A stretch of 64,000 nucleotides of DNA from contig NZ_JBHTKA010000001.1 of assembly GCF_042676245.1 (NCBI RefSeq), positions 1,240,001-1,304,000 of the forward strand, in the 5' to 3' direction. The notes below the pieces were generated by a model. That model was not told the origin of the DNA, made no database searches, and saw only the letters and a program-made list of their open reading frames with translations. Positions 44,269-53,499 of this stretch are shown piece after piece. A program made the position numbers and the translations under genes. Position 1 is the first letter of the stretch. Every line of letters begins with the position of its first letter. The DNA is from Ohtaekwangia kribbensis (lineage in GTDB: Bacteria > Bacteroidota > Bacteroidia > Cytophagales > Cyclobacteriaceae).

Positions 44269-45305
44269 GCCGTATATAGTTTCCGTATAATGAAATCAGG
44301 AATTTCCTGAATCGATAACTTATGTAATGCTGCACCGGATTCAAATGCAGCACGCGGCATACCATACACAACAGAAGAGTTTTCATCCTGCGCAATGGTT
44401 ACTCCGCCACTTTCCTTTATCTTTTGTAAACCGGCCACGCCATCTTTACCCATACCGGTAAGAATTACCGCGAGGGCCCGTGGACCGTATACCTCCGCTA
44501 TAGATTCAAACAAACAGTCTACTGATGGATTGTTGAATTCTTTATATACATCGTTAACAAATTCAATCACCGGTGTATTCGACTCATTACGAACAATGCG
44601 AACGTTGGATGTACCTGGAGCAAAATAGATACGATTGGGCTTCATCTCTTCTCCATCCTGCAAAACGGAAACACGCCATGACGATGTATCGTTGAGCCTG
44701 TTGGCAAGCGACTCTATAAACAGATCGGGCATGTGCTGCGCCACCAGTATGGGTACATCTATATATTCGGGCAGGTTACTTACGATATATTCGATCGTTT
44801 TAGGTCCACCCGTGGAAACCCCCAACGCTATAATATCAAACTGCGGACGGGGCGTACCAACACGCGATGCTGTACTATAATGAAGGATCGCATCTTCTTT
44901 GTATTGCACATCGGCCTGCGAAGCTTCGTGCACCACCTTACACAAGCGGGCATAGCCATTTTCGATCTCGCTCTTGGCTGGTTTACCTAAAAAAGTAAAG
45001 GCTCCCTCCCGGAGCGCACTATATATTTTAGGATCGCAGCGGTGTAATGAACTCAATACAATAATGGGTACAGACATTTCTTTCACTAATGTTTGTACTA
45101 CATATAATCCATCGTATTGAGGCATAACCATATTGGTAATAATTACATCTGGTTTCAGTTGTCTTGCTTTTGACACACCATCAAAACCATTGCTAGCCGT
45201 GGCCATTACTTCAATCATTCCGTCTCCACGAAGAAGATCGGAAAGAATGATGCGCATAAACCCGGAATCTTCAATAAGCAACGTCCTGACCTTCCTGCTC
45301 GCCAC
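44265..45305 (-). CDS. cheB: Chemotaxis methylesterase CheB with Asn at the phospho-site
   Basis: 346 residues. The receiver keeps the acidic pair (LLIEDSG, Glu12-Asp13) and Lys108, but residue 58 is Asn (AAT at 45132-45134, IITNMVMP) where CheB normally has the phospho-Asp. The methylesterase domain is intact: Ser164 (GVSTGGP), His191 (AQHMP) and Asp288 (GMGKDG). The enzyme demethylates or deamidates receptors. Loss of the Asp suggests regulation other than phosphorylation, or a constitutive state. ATGA overlap with cheA; 10 bp from cheY. Confidence 0.93.
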   Translation of the reverse strand: MASRKVRTLLIEDSGFMRIILSDLLRGDGMIEVMATASNGFDGVSKARQLKPDVIITNMVMPQYDGLYVVQTLVKEMSVPIIVLSSLHRCDPKIYSALREGAFTFLGKPAKSEIENGYARLCKVVHEASQADVQYKEDAILHYSTASRVGTPRPQFDIIALGVSTGGPKTIEYIVSNLPEYIDVPILVAQHMPDLFIESLANRLNDTSSWRVSVLQDGEEMKPNRIYFAPGTSNVRIVRNESNTPVIEFVNDVYKEFNNPSVDCLFESIAEVYGPRALAVILTGMGKDGVAGLQKIKESGGVTIAQDENSSVVYGMPRAAFESGAALHKLSIQEIPDFIIRKLYTA

Positions 45306-45315
45306 TCCTGTTGAT

Positions 45316-45672
45316 CTAAAGTGCCTGAACGGTTTCCAATAGATGTTCCGTTGTAAAAGGTTTAATGATATATGCCTTCGCTCCCAATGCTATTCCTTCC
45401 TGGATAACCGACTCCTGCCCCACGGCACTGATCATGACTACCTTCGACCGAAGTCCTTCTTCACGGTATACTTTCAGTACATCCGTTCCGATCATATCCG
45501 GAAGAATATTGTCAAGGGTTATAATGTCGGGTTTCAATTCAAAAGCCATATCAATAGCCTGCTCACCGTTGGCAGCAAACCCCACTATATGATAGCCATT
45601 TTGTTGCAGTGCATCTCTTATAATCGTTCGCATATACAGCGAGTCGTCTACGATTAACACGTTTTTATTCAT
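45316..45672 (-). CDS. cheY: Chemotaxis response regulator CheY
   Basis: 118-residue single receiver. Acidic pocket VDDS, phospho-Asp54 (IITLDNILPDM), switch residue in MISAVGQ and Lys in IIKPFTT. The MRTIIRDAL helix start resembles CheY of chemosensory operons. It is the only intact phospho-acceptor of the cluster, given the Asn in CheB. The output target is unknown because no flagellar genes are near; in this phylum a gliding or pilus target is possible. Confidence 0.92.
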   Translation of the reverse strand: MNKNVLIVDDSLYMRTIIRDALQQNGYHIVGFAANGEQAIDMAFELKPDIITLDNILPDMIGTDVLKVYREEGLRSKVVMISAVGQESVIQEGIALGAKAYIIKPFTTEHLLETVQAL

Positions 45673-45690
45673 ACCGATTTTTTTACTTCT

Positions 45691-46146
45691 TCAAATAGTG
45701 TACTTCTCCTGTTCGGAAGTAGAAATAGTCAGCTCTTGTGTAACGCTGTTGAAGCGCACCGAGCGCGATATCGTTCCTCCCAGGTCCGAACCAGCTATAT
45801 ATATCTTCCGGGCGTGCAGCAACTCCATTACGCTTTCTGCATTTTGCTTCCCGATATCAAGGGTCTGATCAAGTACATTTGCTCCGCCTGCTATTTTGGC
45901 GCGAAGCCTGTTTACATCACCACCTTTTCGCTGAAGCTTATATAACAACTCGTCAATAATCTCTCCAGCCGATTTCATTCCGGCAGTGAACTCACCACAC
46001 GGTAGCGGAATATGTGCGCCTCCGTATACTTTCCGTATTCTGTCAGTAACAAAAACAGCAACGCACGAACCAAGCCCTACACATACCATTTCTACAGGCC
46101 TTACCGAAACCTCAACTTCATTTATATCCAGCACACACGACATCAT
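45691..46146 (-). CDS. cheD: Chemoreceptor glutamine deamidase CheD
   Basis: 151 residues. Cys28 (GLGSCVAVFV) is the nucleophile and His45 (GGAHIPLP) the base. The third family residue, a Thr six positions before the Cys, appears to be Cys22 here. The conserved GGAN and SDLGGTISRSV end motifs are present. CheD deamidates receptor glutamines and pairs with CheC, here encoded four genes downstream. Start overlaps the cheW stop (ATGA). Confidence 0.9.
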   Translation of the reverse strand: MMSCVLDINEVEVSVRPVEMVCVGLGSCVAVFVTDRIRKVYGGAHIPLPCGEFTAGMKSAGEIIDELLYKLQRKGGDVNRLRAKIAGGANVLDQTLDIGKQNAESVMELLHARKIYIAGSDLGGTISRSVRFNSVTQELTISTSEQEKYTI

Positions 46147-46664
46147 ACAAGCGCTGTTTGTTTCTTGAAAACCTGCTGTTCTTCATATTGACTCAACACT
46201 TTGAAGATGTCAATCATGATAATCAGCCGCTTCTCCAGTTTTACTATACCTTTGATGTACGACTGTTCTATACCGCTATCACCCGCCAATGTGATTTCTT
46301 CAATAGACGATTCTGCAATGGATAGTGTGTTGGGTACTTCCTTTACAAGCACGCCCATTTTATACTCTGCACTATCGATGACCAATGTAAAATTATTGCC
46401 GGCGTGTTCATCGATGGTTTTACGAAGACCGAATTTTTCTTCCAGGTCCAGCATTGCGATAATATTTCCACGGATATTGGCAACGCCCTTTATAAACGAA
46501 GGCTTTTGGGGTACACGTGTTATAGAAGGCGTAATAACAACTTCCTTAATCTGATCAATATTAAGCGCATACTCCTCATCACCCAGGCGAAACACTACGA
46601 TCTGTACATAGCGTACATGGTTCGTTTGATTTCGCTCCTCTTCCTGCCTCATATTGTTATACAT
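46143..46664 (-). CDS. cheW: Chemotaxis adaptor CheW
   Basis: 173 residues of the SH3-like CheW fold. Typical stretches: QIVVFRLGDEEYALNIDQIKEV, SFIKGVANIRGNIIAMLDLEEKFG and VKLEKRLIIMIDIFKVLS. A polar N-terminal extension of about 18 residues precedes the fold. CheW links receptors to CheA. The gene begins 81 bp after the receptor gene and overlaps cheD. Confidence 0.92.
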   Translation of the reverse strand: MYNNMRQEEERNQTNHVRYVQIVVFRLGDEEYALNIDQIKEVVITPSITRVPQKPSFIKGVANIRGNIIAMLDLEEKFGLRKTIDEHAGNNFTLVIDSAEYKMGVLVKEVPNTLSIAESSIEEITLAGDSGIEQSYIKGIVKLEKRLIIMIDIFKVLSQYEEQQVFKKQTALV

Positions 46665-46745
46665 TGTCCGTTAATCGTTATCTGTTAATTTGTATAGTTT
46701 GATATATATACTCTTGCCTATTCAGCCTGATGTATACTTTACGAC

Positions 46746-49112
46746 TTATCCTTTATTAAGTTTAAACTGCTGTATACCCGCCTGGAGCTCAGCTGCTACT
46801 GCTGCAAGCTCATCGCCTGCGCGCGAAATCTCCTGCATACCGCTGTTCATTTGCTGACTGGAGCTGGCAACCTGCTGAGTACCTGCAGCGGTTTCTTCCG
46901 CAACAACAACAATCTGTTCTATATTCTTTACCACGCTATCAATAGCACCTTTCTGTCCTAATGCAGCTTCAAGTATGGATTTAGAGAAACTGAAAGTCTC
47001 ATCCGTTGACTTGGATATTTCCTGGAATATACGTTCCGACTCCTCTGTTGCCTGATTACCTTCCTTCACGCTGGCTTCCATCGTTTCGATGGCTTTACCG
47101 GCTGCATGCGTATCCTTTTGTACATCGGCAATGATCTTTTCAATTTCAACTGCTGATTTACGGGAGTCTTCTGCAAGCTTGCGTATCTCTTCGGCAACTA
47201 CGGCAAAACCTCTTCCGGCATCACCGGCACGGGCAGCTTCGATCGCGGCATTCAATGCCAGTAAATTTGTCTGACTCGCTATATCTGTAATAACGCGCAA
47301 CGTGCGACCTATTTCCTCTGAACGTTTGGTGAGCACATTTATAGATTGTGCAGTAAGACTTGCTGAGTCTTTTATGCCACTCATGTTCTTCACCAGGTGC
47401 TTCACCGTTTTGAGGCCGGCATTGGAACTTTCCAGCCCGCGCTCGGCAGCTTTGTTAATGAAGCCAGCTTTCGTCTCCATATCCGCAGCCGAACTCATAA
47501 CATGATTAGCAAGCTTCGATGATTCGTCTGTGCGTTGTGCCTGGTCTTGTGCACCTTTAGCCATCTGTGCTATAGCAGCAGCAACCTCGGTTGTGTTGCG
47601 CTTCATATCTTCTGTTTTCTTTTGCAGAAGATCCGATGATTTGGCCACTACATCAGAACCCTGGCTGATATTGCTCAACACAGACGTGAGATTATCCAAT
47701 GTCCTGTTGATCTCCTGAGTCAACCCACTGTTATCCACCGATGTATCGCATCGCAGACTCAGGTTACCGCTGGCCATCGCCTTGATAACGCGAATTACAC
47801 CCGTCATGTCAAGCGCAAACTTTACAACCTTGAAAGGCTTTCCGTTCAGATCCAGTATCGGGTTGTAAGATGCCTGCAGGTATACTTCGTTTCCAAACTT
47901 ATCAATACGGGTATAGGTGCCTACAAAGAATTCGCCACGGTTAAGTTTGCGCCAAAACTCTTTATACTCTTCGCTGCGGGCATAGTTTGGTTCTACAAAC
48001 ATGCGATGATGTTTACCCTTCACCTCATGAAGTGAATATCCCATGGCATTCAGAAAATTATCGTTGGCGGTAATTACCGTACCGTCCATATTCATTTCGA
48101 TTACCGTGTTGGATTTTCCAATTGCATTCAGCTGTCCTTCATAATCGGCATTCTGAAATTTCTGGAGACTCACATCAACACCAATCTTGATCACCTTGAT
48201 CACATTTCCGGTTTCATCTTTTACCGGAGTATAACTCGCCTGTATCCATACGTCTGATCCATCGCTCGCTATACGTTTAAACTCACCGGTCTGCGGTTTA
48301 CCCTTGCGCAGATCATCCCAAAAACGTTCGTAATCTTTTGATTTTACATATTCTCCATCACAGAAAATACGATGATGCTTTCCGATAATATCCTGTTCGC
48401 TATACTTTAAAGCCTGTAAGAAAAGATCATTTGCTTTTACAATCGTTCCATTCGTTTCAAATTCAATCAAAGCATTGGTCAGGTTAATGGCATCCAACTG
48501 ACCTGTTATTTCCAGCTGCGATTTCCGAAGCTCTTCTTCGCGCACGATCTGATCGGTAATATCATAACGCACCCCCATATATTTAATAGGTTTACCATTC
48601 GGCCCCAAAACCGGTGCTATAACTGCATCAACCCAGTAAGGCGTGCCATCTTTACGTCTGTTTTTGATGACACCGCGAAATGTTTTACCCTTGCCGATCG
48701 TTGCCCATAATTCCTTGAATACAGCTTTGGGTGTATCCGGATGGCGGAACATACTGTGCGGTTGCCCTATACATTCTTCGCGCGTATACTGTGATACTTC
48801 GCAAAGTTTATCATTTACATAAATGATATTTCCTTTCAGATCAGCTTCCGAAACAATGCATGAAACGTTGATCTGCTCCATACGTGCCTCCAGCTCCCGC
48901 TGCATCTGCTCCAATTTCAAAACAGACTCTTGCTGCGCATGCTCCTGCTCACCAGACAGTGTTGTTGCCGGTGATGCATCACTTCCCGATCCGTTCGTCT
49001 GGGTATATAAATTTTTATTCATGGTCTTTTTTATTTGGATATCAGCAATGTCAGCCGCAGGCTCGCGTACAGGCAGTACAGATTCTTTCTTCAGATTTTT
49101 ACCTAATGCCAT
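46746..49112 (-). CDS. Soluble chemoreceptor with three PAS domains
   Basis: 788 residues with no membrane segment. A disordered start (about 1-70) precedes three Aer/BdlA-like PAS domains (about 75-195, 205-315, 325-435), each with a GxHHR/MF motif (QPHSMFRHPDTP, GKHHRIFCD, GKHHRMFVEP). The methyl-accepting signalling domain follows (about 470-780), with the hairpin tip LLALNAAIEAARAGDAGRGFAVV near 617-640. There is no CheR-binding pentapeptide at the C-terminus (ends FKLNKG). A cytoplasmic receptor beside a ParA suggests a cytoplasmic array. Confidence 0.93.
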   Translation of the reverse strand: MALGKNLKKESVLPVREPAADIADIQIKKTMNKNLYTQTNGSGSDASPATTLSGEQEHAQQESVLKLEQMQRELEARMEQINVSCIVSEADLKGNIIYVNDKLCEVSQYTREECIGQPHSMFRHPDTPKAVFKELWATIGKGKTFRGVIKNRRKDGTPYWVDAVIAPVLGPNGKPIKYMGVRYDITDQIVREEELRKSQLEITGQLDAINLTNALIEFETNGTIVKANDLFLQALKYSEQDIIGKHHRIFCDGEYVKSKDYERFWDDLRKGKPQTGEFKRIASDGSDVWIQASYTPVKDETGNVIKVIKIGVDVSLQKFQNADYEGQLNAIGKSNTVIEMNMDGTVITANDNFLNAMGYSLHEVKGKHHRMFVEPNYARSEEYKEFWRKLNRGEFFVGTYTRIDKFGNEVYLQASYNPILDLNGKPFKVVKFALDMTGVIRVIKAMASGNLSLRCDTSVDNSGLTQEINRTLDNLTSVLSNISQGSDVVAKSSDLLQKKTEDMKRNTTEVAAAIAQMAKGAQDQAQRTDESSKLANHVMSSAADMETKAGFINKAAERGLESSNAGLKTVKHLVKNMSGIKDSASLTAQSINVLTKRSEEIGRTLRVITDIASQTNLLALNAAIEAARAGDAGRGFAVVAEEIRKLAEDSRKSAVEIEKIIADVQKDTHAAGKAIETMEASVKEGNQATEESERIFQEISKSTDETFSFSKSILEAALGQKGAIDSVVKNIEQIVVVAEETAAGTQQVASSSQQMNSGMQEISRAGDELAAVAAELQAGIQQFKLNKG

Positions 49113-49118
49113 AATGAT

Positions 49119-49880
49119 TTATTTAGCGGTATACGTTGGTATAGTTCTTACAAATTCAGCAGCAAAGCTTATATAGTCCTGCGCACTGGAAGAAGCCGGG
49201 GCATAGTGAATAACACTCGTACCGAACGATGGTGCTTCTGATGCCTTCACATTCGCCCGTATATAGCTGTCGAATATTTTTAGTTTGTAATTATCCTGTA
49301 TATAGGATACAATTTCTGCATTCAGGTTCTTCCGCTTATCCACCAGTACCGGCAAAACACCCAGCACATTCAGAGCAGGATTAAGACTTTGCTGTATGCT
49401 TGCAACAGACTGCAGCATTAAATCAAGACCGCGAACCGACAACACTTCGAGCTGCAGCGGTATAATTATACCATACGATGCGGCTAAAGCATTGGCTGTA
49501 AGAAGTGAAAGTGCCGGTGGGCAGTCTACCAGTATAAAGTCGTAATGAACGATGGCAGGCCGGAGTATATCAGACAGCACGGTGTAGCGGTCCTCAATCT
49601 TCGCGAGTGCAAGTTCCACATCGGCAAGTTTCATATTGCCTGGCAGCAGGTGCATGCCTTCGCAGGAAACAAGAGCCTCGTTTAACGCTGCTTCTTCAAA
49701 GAGTACATCACTCAGCGTACATATAGCATCAGCCGCACCCAATGAATAACTCAGGTTGCCTTGGGCATCAAGGTCTACCAACAGCACACGACATCCGCGC
49801 CTGGCAAGTGCTGCGCCCAGATTCAGGGTGGTAGTAGTTTTACCGGTTCCGCCTTTATGGTTGACTATAGAAATGATCAT
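49119..49880 (-). CDS. ParA/Soj-type ATPase, likely array-positioning
   Basis: 253 residues. Deviant Walker A KGGTGKTTTT (Lys9 and Lys14), VDLDAQGNLSYSLG, Walker B FILVDCPPAL and IPLQLEVLSVRGL. No ParB or parS is adjacent, so chromosome partitioning is unlikely. It is first in the operon, 6 bp before the soluble receptor gene. In Rhodobacter a ParA homologue (PpfA) segregates cytoplasmic chemosensory clusters, and the same arrangement of ParA with a soluble receptor is seen here; the function is inferred. Confidence 0.85.
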   Translation of the reverse strand: MIISIVNHKGGTGKTTTTLNLGAALARRGCRVLLVDLDAQGNLSYSLGAADAICTLSDVLFEEAALNEALVSCEGMHLLPGNMKLADVELALAKIEDRYTVLSDILRPAIVHYDFILVDCPPALSLLTANALAASYGIIIPLQLEVLSVRGLDLMLQSVASIQQSLNPALNVLGVLPVLVDKRKNLNAEIVSYIQDNYKLKIFDSYIRANVKASEAPSFGTSVIHYAPASSSAQDYISFAAEFVRTIPTYTAK

Positions 49881-49888
49881 TTGACCAT

Positions 49889-49921
49889 ACTCGACACAGC
49901 GAGTTTTATTTATAGGTCAAA
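49889..49921 (-). promoter_or_regulatory. Candidate promoter and 5' palindrome of the chemosensory operon
   Basis: A TTTG element lies at 49918-49921 (minus strand). Between it and the parA ATG at 49880 is ACTCG-N6-CGAGT (49889-49904), a perfect 5-bp inverted repeat at the expected start of the transcript. It could be an operator or a leader hairpin. The shared inverted repeat of sites a-e is not present here. Confidence 0.4.
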
Positions 49922-50499
49922 AGTCGAGATTCCTGATTAACCGGATTAAATTCTAATCACCATTACACCGTCATTGTAATGTTTATGGTGATATTAAAAA
50001 AAGCTGTTCATTTTTAAGTCTAACTACAAAGAACAACCTCAGTGTTTTTACTTACCCATTGATATGTATATGGCTCATGACGTGTTACGAAACAGTATCA
50101 AAATATACTTTTTCGACATTTACCCCCCAAGCAAACAGATTTGCTTCGATACATGAGACCAATTGAAATACTTTGCAGACGACATTGACCACTGAAGTAT
50201 ACCTTAAAAATATACCCAATAAGTAGCTATAAATATAGCCTTAAAATATACCTCTAAAATATAAACCGAAACCCCGCGGGCACTGCGAACGAAACTACAG
50301 CAATACTTCCCTACCTGATCAATCAGCATGCTTTTCTAAAAATTCGGGTGATGAAGATCTATTAACACATACCGTCAAGTGCTCGAAATCGGTCATTCCA
50401 TTACTTCAAACGTACAGTATAGTTTCAAAAAACATTCGAAATCAGAAGTTTATGCCGTTGGCAGGACATTTGTTCTACAAAAGTTGAAAATATAAATCA
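49922..50499. other. 578-bp gene-free AT-rich gap
   Basis: No open frame of worth on either strand. It separates the divergent chemosensory operon and the padR-permease operon, so it should hold both promoters. It contains the A/T-rich triplicate at 50202-50263 and the palindrome CTGAT-CA-ATCAG near 50315-50326. Confidence 0.6.
50202..50263. repeat. Three copies of a 13-bp AT-rich word
   Basis: CCTTAAAAATATA (50202-50214), GCCTTAAAATATA (50238-50250) and CCTCTAAAATATA (50251-50263). The last two are adjacent. All end in AATATA, matching the general TATA enrichment of the window. Confidence 0.6.
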
Positions 50500-50829
50500 A
50501 TGGCATCACGCATATACCTTGGAGAACTCGAGGAACTTATACTCCTGATGGTAGCCCTGCACAACCGGGAAGCGTATGGAGTATCCATTACGGAAGAACT
50601 CAAGAAACATGCTGACCGCGACCTGAGCATCAGTGCTGTACACGCGGTGCTGCACCGGCTGGAAGAAAAAGGATTTGTTAAATCGAAGATGGGTGGCGCA
50701 TCGGACGAGCGAGGCGGCAGACGAAAAAGACTTTTCACGATTACTGCTTACGGCCGTAACGCTTTGGAAGAACTGCGCGATACCCGCAACACAATCTGGT
50801 CACTCATCTCAAAAGTATCTCCGGCATGA
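50500..50829 (+). CDS. PadR-family transcriptional regulator
   Basis: 109 residues. Winged helix of the PadR type: LGELEELILLMVALHNREAYG, VSITEELKKHADRDLSISAVHAVLHRLEEKGFV and wing GGRRKRLFTITAYG. The C-terminal helix is short (LEELRDTRNTIWSL). It overlaps the permease gene by ATGA (50826-50829). Such PadR genes paired with FtsX-type permeases are common in Cytophagales and probably repress their own operon until a signal is present. Confidence 0.9.
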   Translation: MASRIYLGELEELILLMVALHNREAYGVSITEELKKHADRDLSISAVHAVLHRLEEKGFVKSKMGGASDERGGRRKRLFTITAYGRNALEELRDTRNTIWSLISKVSPA

Positions 50830-53483
50830 ATAAGACTCCTCAGCCCCCACGCTGGATCGATAACCTGATCGACCTCTTCGCACCTTTTGATCTAGCTGAA
50901 GAAATACGGGGCGACCTGTATGAACTATACCGTATCGATATAAATCGTAAAAGTATACCCGCTGCACGCCTGGCCTATATCGCCAATGCCTTTGGCTTTT
51001 TATTCCGGCGTTTCTTCTGGAAAAGAAATTCTCTCTCACTAAACATCCCTGCCATGCTACGAAATTACTTTACCATTGCCTATAGGAGTTTACTGTCCTA
51101 TAAGAGCAACACCGTTATTAATGTACTCGGCCTTACTATTGGAATAGCATCTGCGCTTACCATCTTTACCTTCATCCGGCATGAACTGAGTTACGATACT
51201 TTTCACAGCGACATTGAACATATATACCGTGTTGTGCGCGTCAGTGGAAAAGACAGGTCTGAGGCACGAACCGGAGTTTCTTACCCGGTGCCAAGAGCCT
51301 TGAAAGATGAGATCGCTTCCTTTCAAAAGATAACATCGATGGAATATTTCGGTGAGATATTGGTAGAGGTGCCGGATACAAGCGGAACCGTTATCGCACA
51401 GTTTAAAGAGAACAGCGGACTGGCGATGGTTGAACCTTCGTTCTTCGAAGTACTTGACTTTAAAGATAAACCGATTCGATGGCTTCAGGGGAATCCTGCC
51501 AGGGCATTAGTTGATCCATTCTCTGTTGTACTTACGGAGTCGCTTGCTAAAAAATATTTTGGCGAAGGAAATATAGTGGGCAAAACCCTGCGCTTCGAAA
51601 AAGAAGCCGACTGCAAAGTTACCGGGGTAGTATCAGATTTTCCTGCCAACACTGATTTTCCCTTTACAATGCTGATCTCGTACTCTACGTTGCGTCAGAT
51701 CAAAGCACGTATGCAAGATGACTGGTCAAGCGTTGAAGACAACCATCAAACCTATATCAGACTTCCGGAAAATATCACGAAGGAAGAAGCCGAAGCACAG
51801 ATTGCCAAAGTACATGCCGCGCATACACCAGAAGACCTGCACCGAAACCGGCTCTATATCCTTCAATCGCTTTCGGATGTACACTTCGAATCGCGTTTCG
51901 GAAATTACAACAGCCGCTCCGTTAGCAAAACCATGCTGTTAGCCATGGCGCTGGTAGCTATATTTCTATTGCTCACCTGCTGCATTAACTATATAAACCT
52001 CGCCACTGCTCAATCCGCGATGCGTGCAAAAGAAGTTGGTCTTCGTAAAGTAATGGGTAGCAGCAGGCGAAGTCTCATCTGGCAATTCTTAACCGAGACC
52101 TGCGTTGTCGTATTGATAGCGGGCTTCATATCACTCGCGTTGTCAGAATTATTATTATTCAAATTACAGTCATTACTAAACCTGCCTTTACAACGTCATC
52201 TTAACGATCCGTTTATTCTGGCAACACTCGGTATTGTTATGCTGACGGTTATACTTTTCTCCGGGCTATATCCATCATTTTCCATTTCTAAAATGAACCC
52301 GGTAAATTCACTGAAAAGTAAATTTACAACGGAGACATTAGGCGGCTTCAGTTTCAGAAAAGTATTGGTAGTAGTACAGTTCACCATTACACAAATTATA
52401 GCGGTGAGTGCATTTATCGTGGTCAGTCAAATGCATTTCTTCCGAAACCAGGACATGGGCTTCGACCAGGAAGCCATTATAACTTTTCCGATTCCGCATC
52501 ATGATGACTCCGTGGCACGACATCAACTGGAAGACCGGTTTCGTGCACAAGCCTTCGTATCCAATGTATCCTTCAGCTATACATTACCGGCCGGAGTTCA
52601 CCGAAGACAGAATGCCAGAAGTATCTGGCTTTCGGGGGAGAGTGCACCCAATGTAATTTTTGAATACCAGGCAGCTGACTCTTCCTATATACATCTGTTC
52701 GGCATTCAATTGCTCGCGGGCCGAAACATTAACAACTATGATCGTGAAACGGAAGTATTGATAACACGCAACCTGGCGAAACGCCTCCACTTCTCCACAC
52801 CGGAAGAAGCCATTGGACAACCTGCTTCTATGTCTGGAAAAGATGTTACCATCGTTGGCGTAGTAGAAGATTTTTATAACAACTCGTTGAAAGAAGATCT
52901 GGGCAGCATTGTTATCACCAACAATACGAAAGCGTTCACTTCCGTGAGTGTAAAGCTTCAGTCTGTTCAGCAATATGAAGCGCTGCAGCAGGCCATGGGA
53001 GCACTTCAGGCTATATGGAAAGAAACATACCCTACACATTTCTTCGAGTATCGTTTCTTCGATGATAATGTGAAAGCATACTATGAGCAGGAACAAAAAT
53101 ACGCACAGCTCTTCCAGATATTTTCCATCATCTTCCTGCTTATCGGTTGTCTCGGATTGTACGGTCTTATTGCATTTGTTGTAAATCGCAAAAGCAAGGA
53201 AGTGGCTATCCGGAAGGTACTCGGTGCAACAATCTCTAATATACTCGTTATGTTTTCGAAAGAATATATACAACTCATTGTGATATCCTTTGTGCTGGCT
53301 GTACCCGTTGCATACTATATACTTGACAGCTGGCTCAGCAACTTTAAAAATAGAATACCGATGGCGTGGTGGATGTTCGTACTGCCCGGTATACTAGTAT
53401 TATGCATTGCCGTGATGGTAATCATACTAAAATCGATGCGCACCGTACAGGCCAACCCGGTGGATAAGCTCAAATACGAGTAA
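50826..53483 (+). CDS. FtsX/MacB permease with N-terminal prefix domain
   Basis: 885 residues. The first 75 residues are a permease-prefix domain (PPRWIDNLIDLFAPFDLAEEIRGDLYELY). The MacB-like core follows: N-terminal helix with NVLGLTIGIASALTIFTF, periplasmic domain, three helices with RAKEVGLRKVMGSSRRSLIWQ, second periplasmic domain, and a final module with RKSKEVAIRKVLGATISNI ending AQPVDKLKYE-like (VQANPVDKLKYE). It is coupled to the PadR gene. The ATPase subunit is not encoded nearby. Substrate unknown. It differs from the permease at 13811-16171, which has no prefix domain. Confidence 0.9.
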   Translation: MNKTPQPPRWIDNLIDLFAPFDLAEEIRGDLYELYRIDINRKSIPAARLAYIANAFGFLFRRFFWKRNSLSLNIPAMLRNYFTIAYRSLLSYKSNTVINVLGLTIGIASALTIFTFIRHELSYDTFHSDIEHIYRVVRVSGKDRSEARTGVSYPVPRALKDEIASFQKITSMEYFGEILVEVPDTSGTVIAQFKENSGLAMVEPSFFEVLDFKDKPIRWLQGNPARALVDPFSVVLTESLAKKYFGEGNIVGKTLRFEKEADCKVTGVVSDFPANTDFPFTMLISYSTLRQIKARMQDDWSSVEDNHQTYIRLPENITKEEAEAQIAKVHAAHTPEDLHRNRLYILQSLSDVHFESRFGNYNSRSVSKTMLLAMALVAIFLLLTCCINYINLATAQSAMRAKEVGLRKVMGSSRRSLIWQFLTETCVVVLIAGFISLALSELLLFKLQSLLNLPLQRHLNDPFILATLGIVMLTVILFSGLYPSFSISKMNPVNSLKSKFTTETLGGFSFRKVLVVVQFTITQIIAVSAFIVVSQMHFFRNQDMGFDQEAIITFPIPHHDDSVARHQLEDRFRAQAFVSNVSFSYTLPAGVHRRQNARSIWLSGESAPNVIFEYQAADSSYIHLFGIQLLAGRNINNYDRETEVLITRNLAKRLHFSTPEEAIGQPASMSGKDVTIVGVVEDFYNNSLKEDLGSIVITNNTKAFTSVSVKLQSVQQYEALQQAMGALQAIWKETYPTHFFEYRFFDDNVKAYYEQEQKYAQLFQIFSIIFLLIGCLGLYGLIAFVVNRKSKEVAIRKVLGATISNILVMFSKEYIQLIVISFVLAVPVAYYILDSWLSNFKNRIPMAWWMFVLPGILVLCIAVMVIILKSMRTVQANPVDKLKYE

Positions 53484-53499
53484 AACCAGAAGTAAAGAG

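Noticed and set aside
49918..49963. Shared-class promoter for the chemosensory operon
   Set aside because: A TTTG element exists, but the sequence 25 nt upstream does not match ATCAG-N7-CTGAT.
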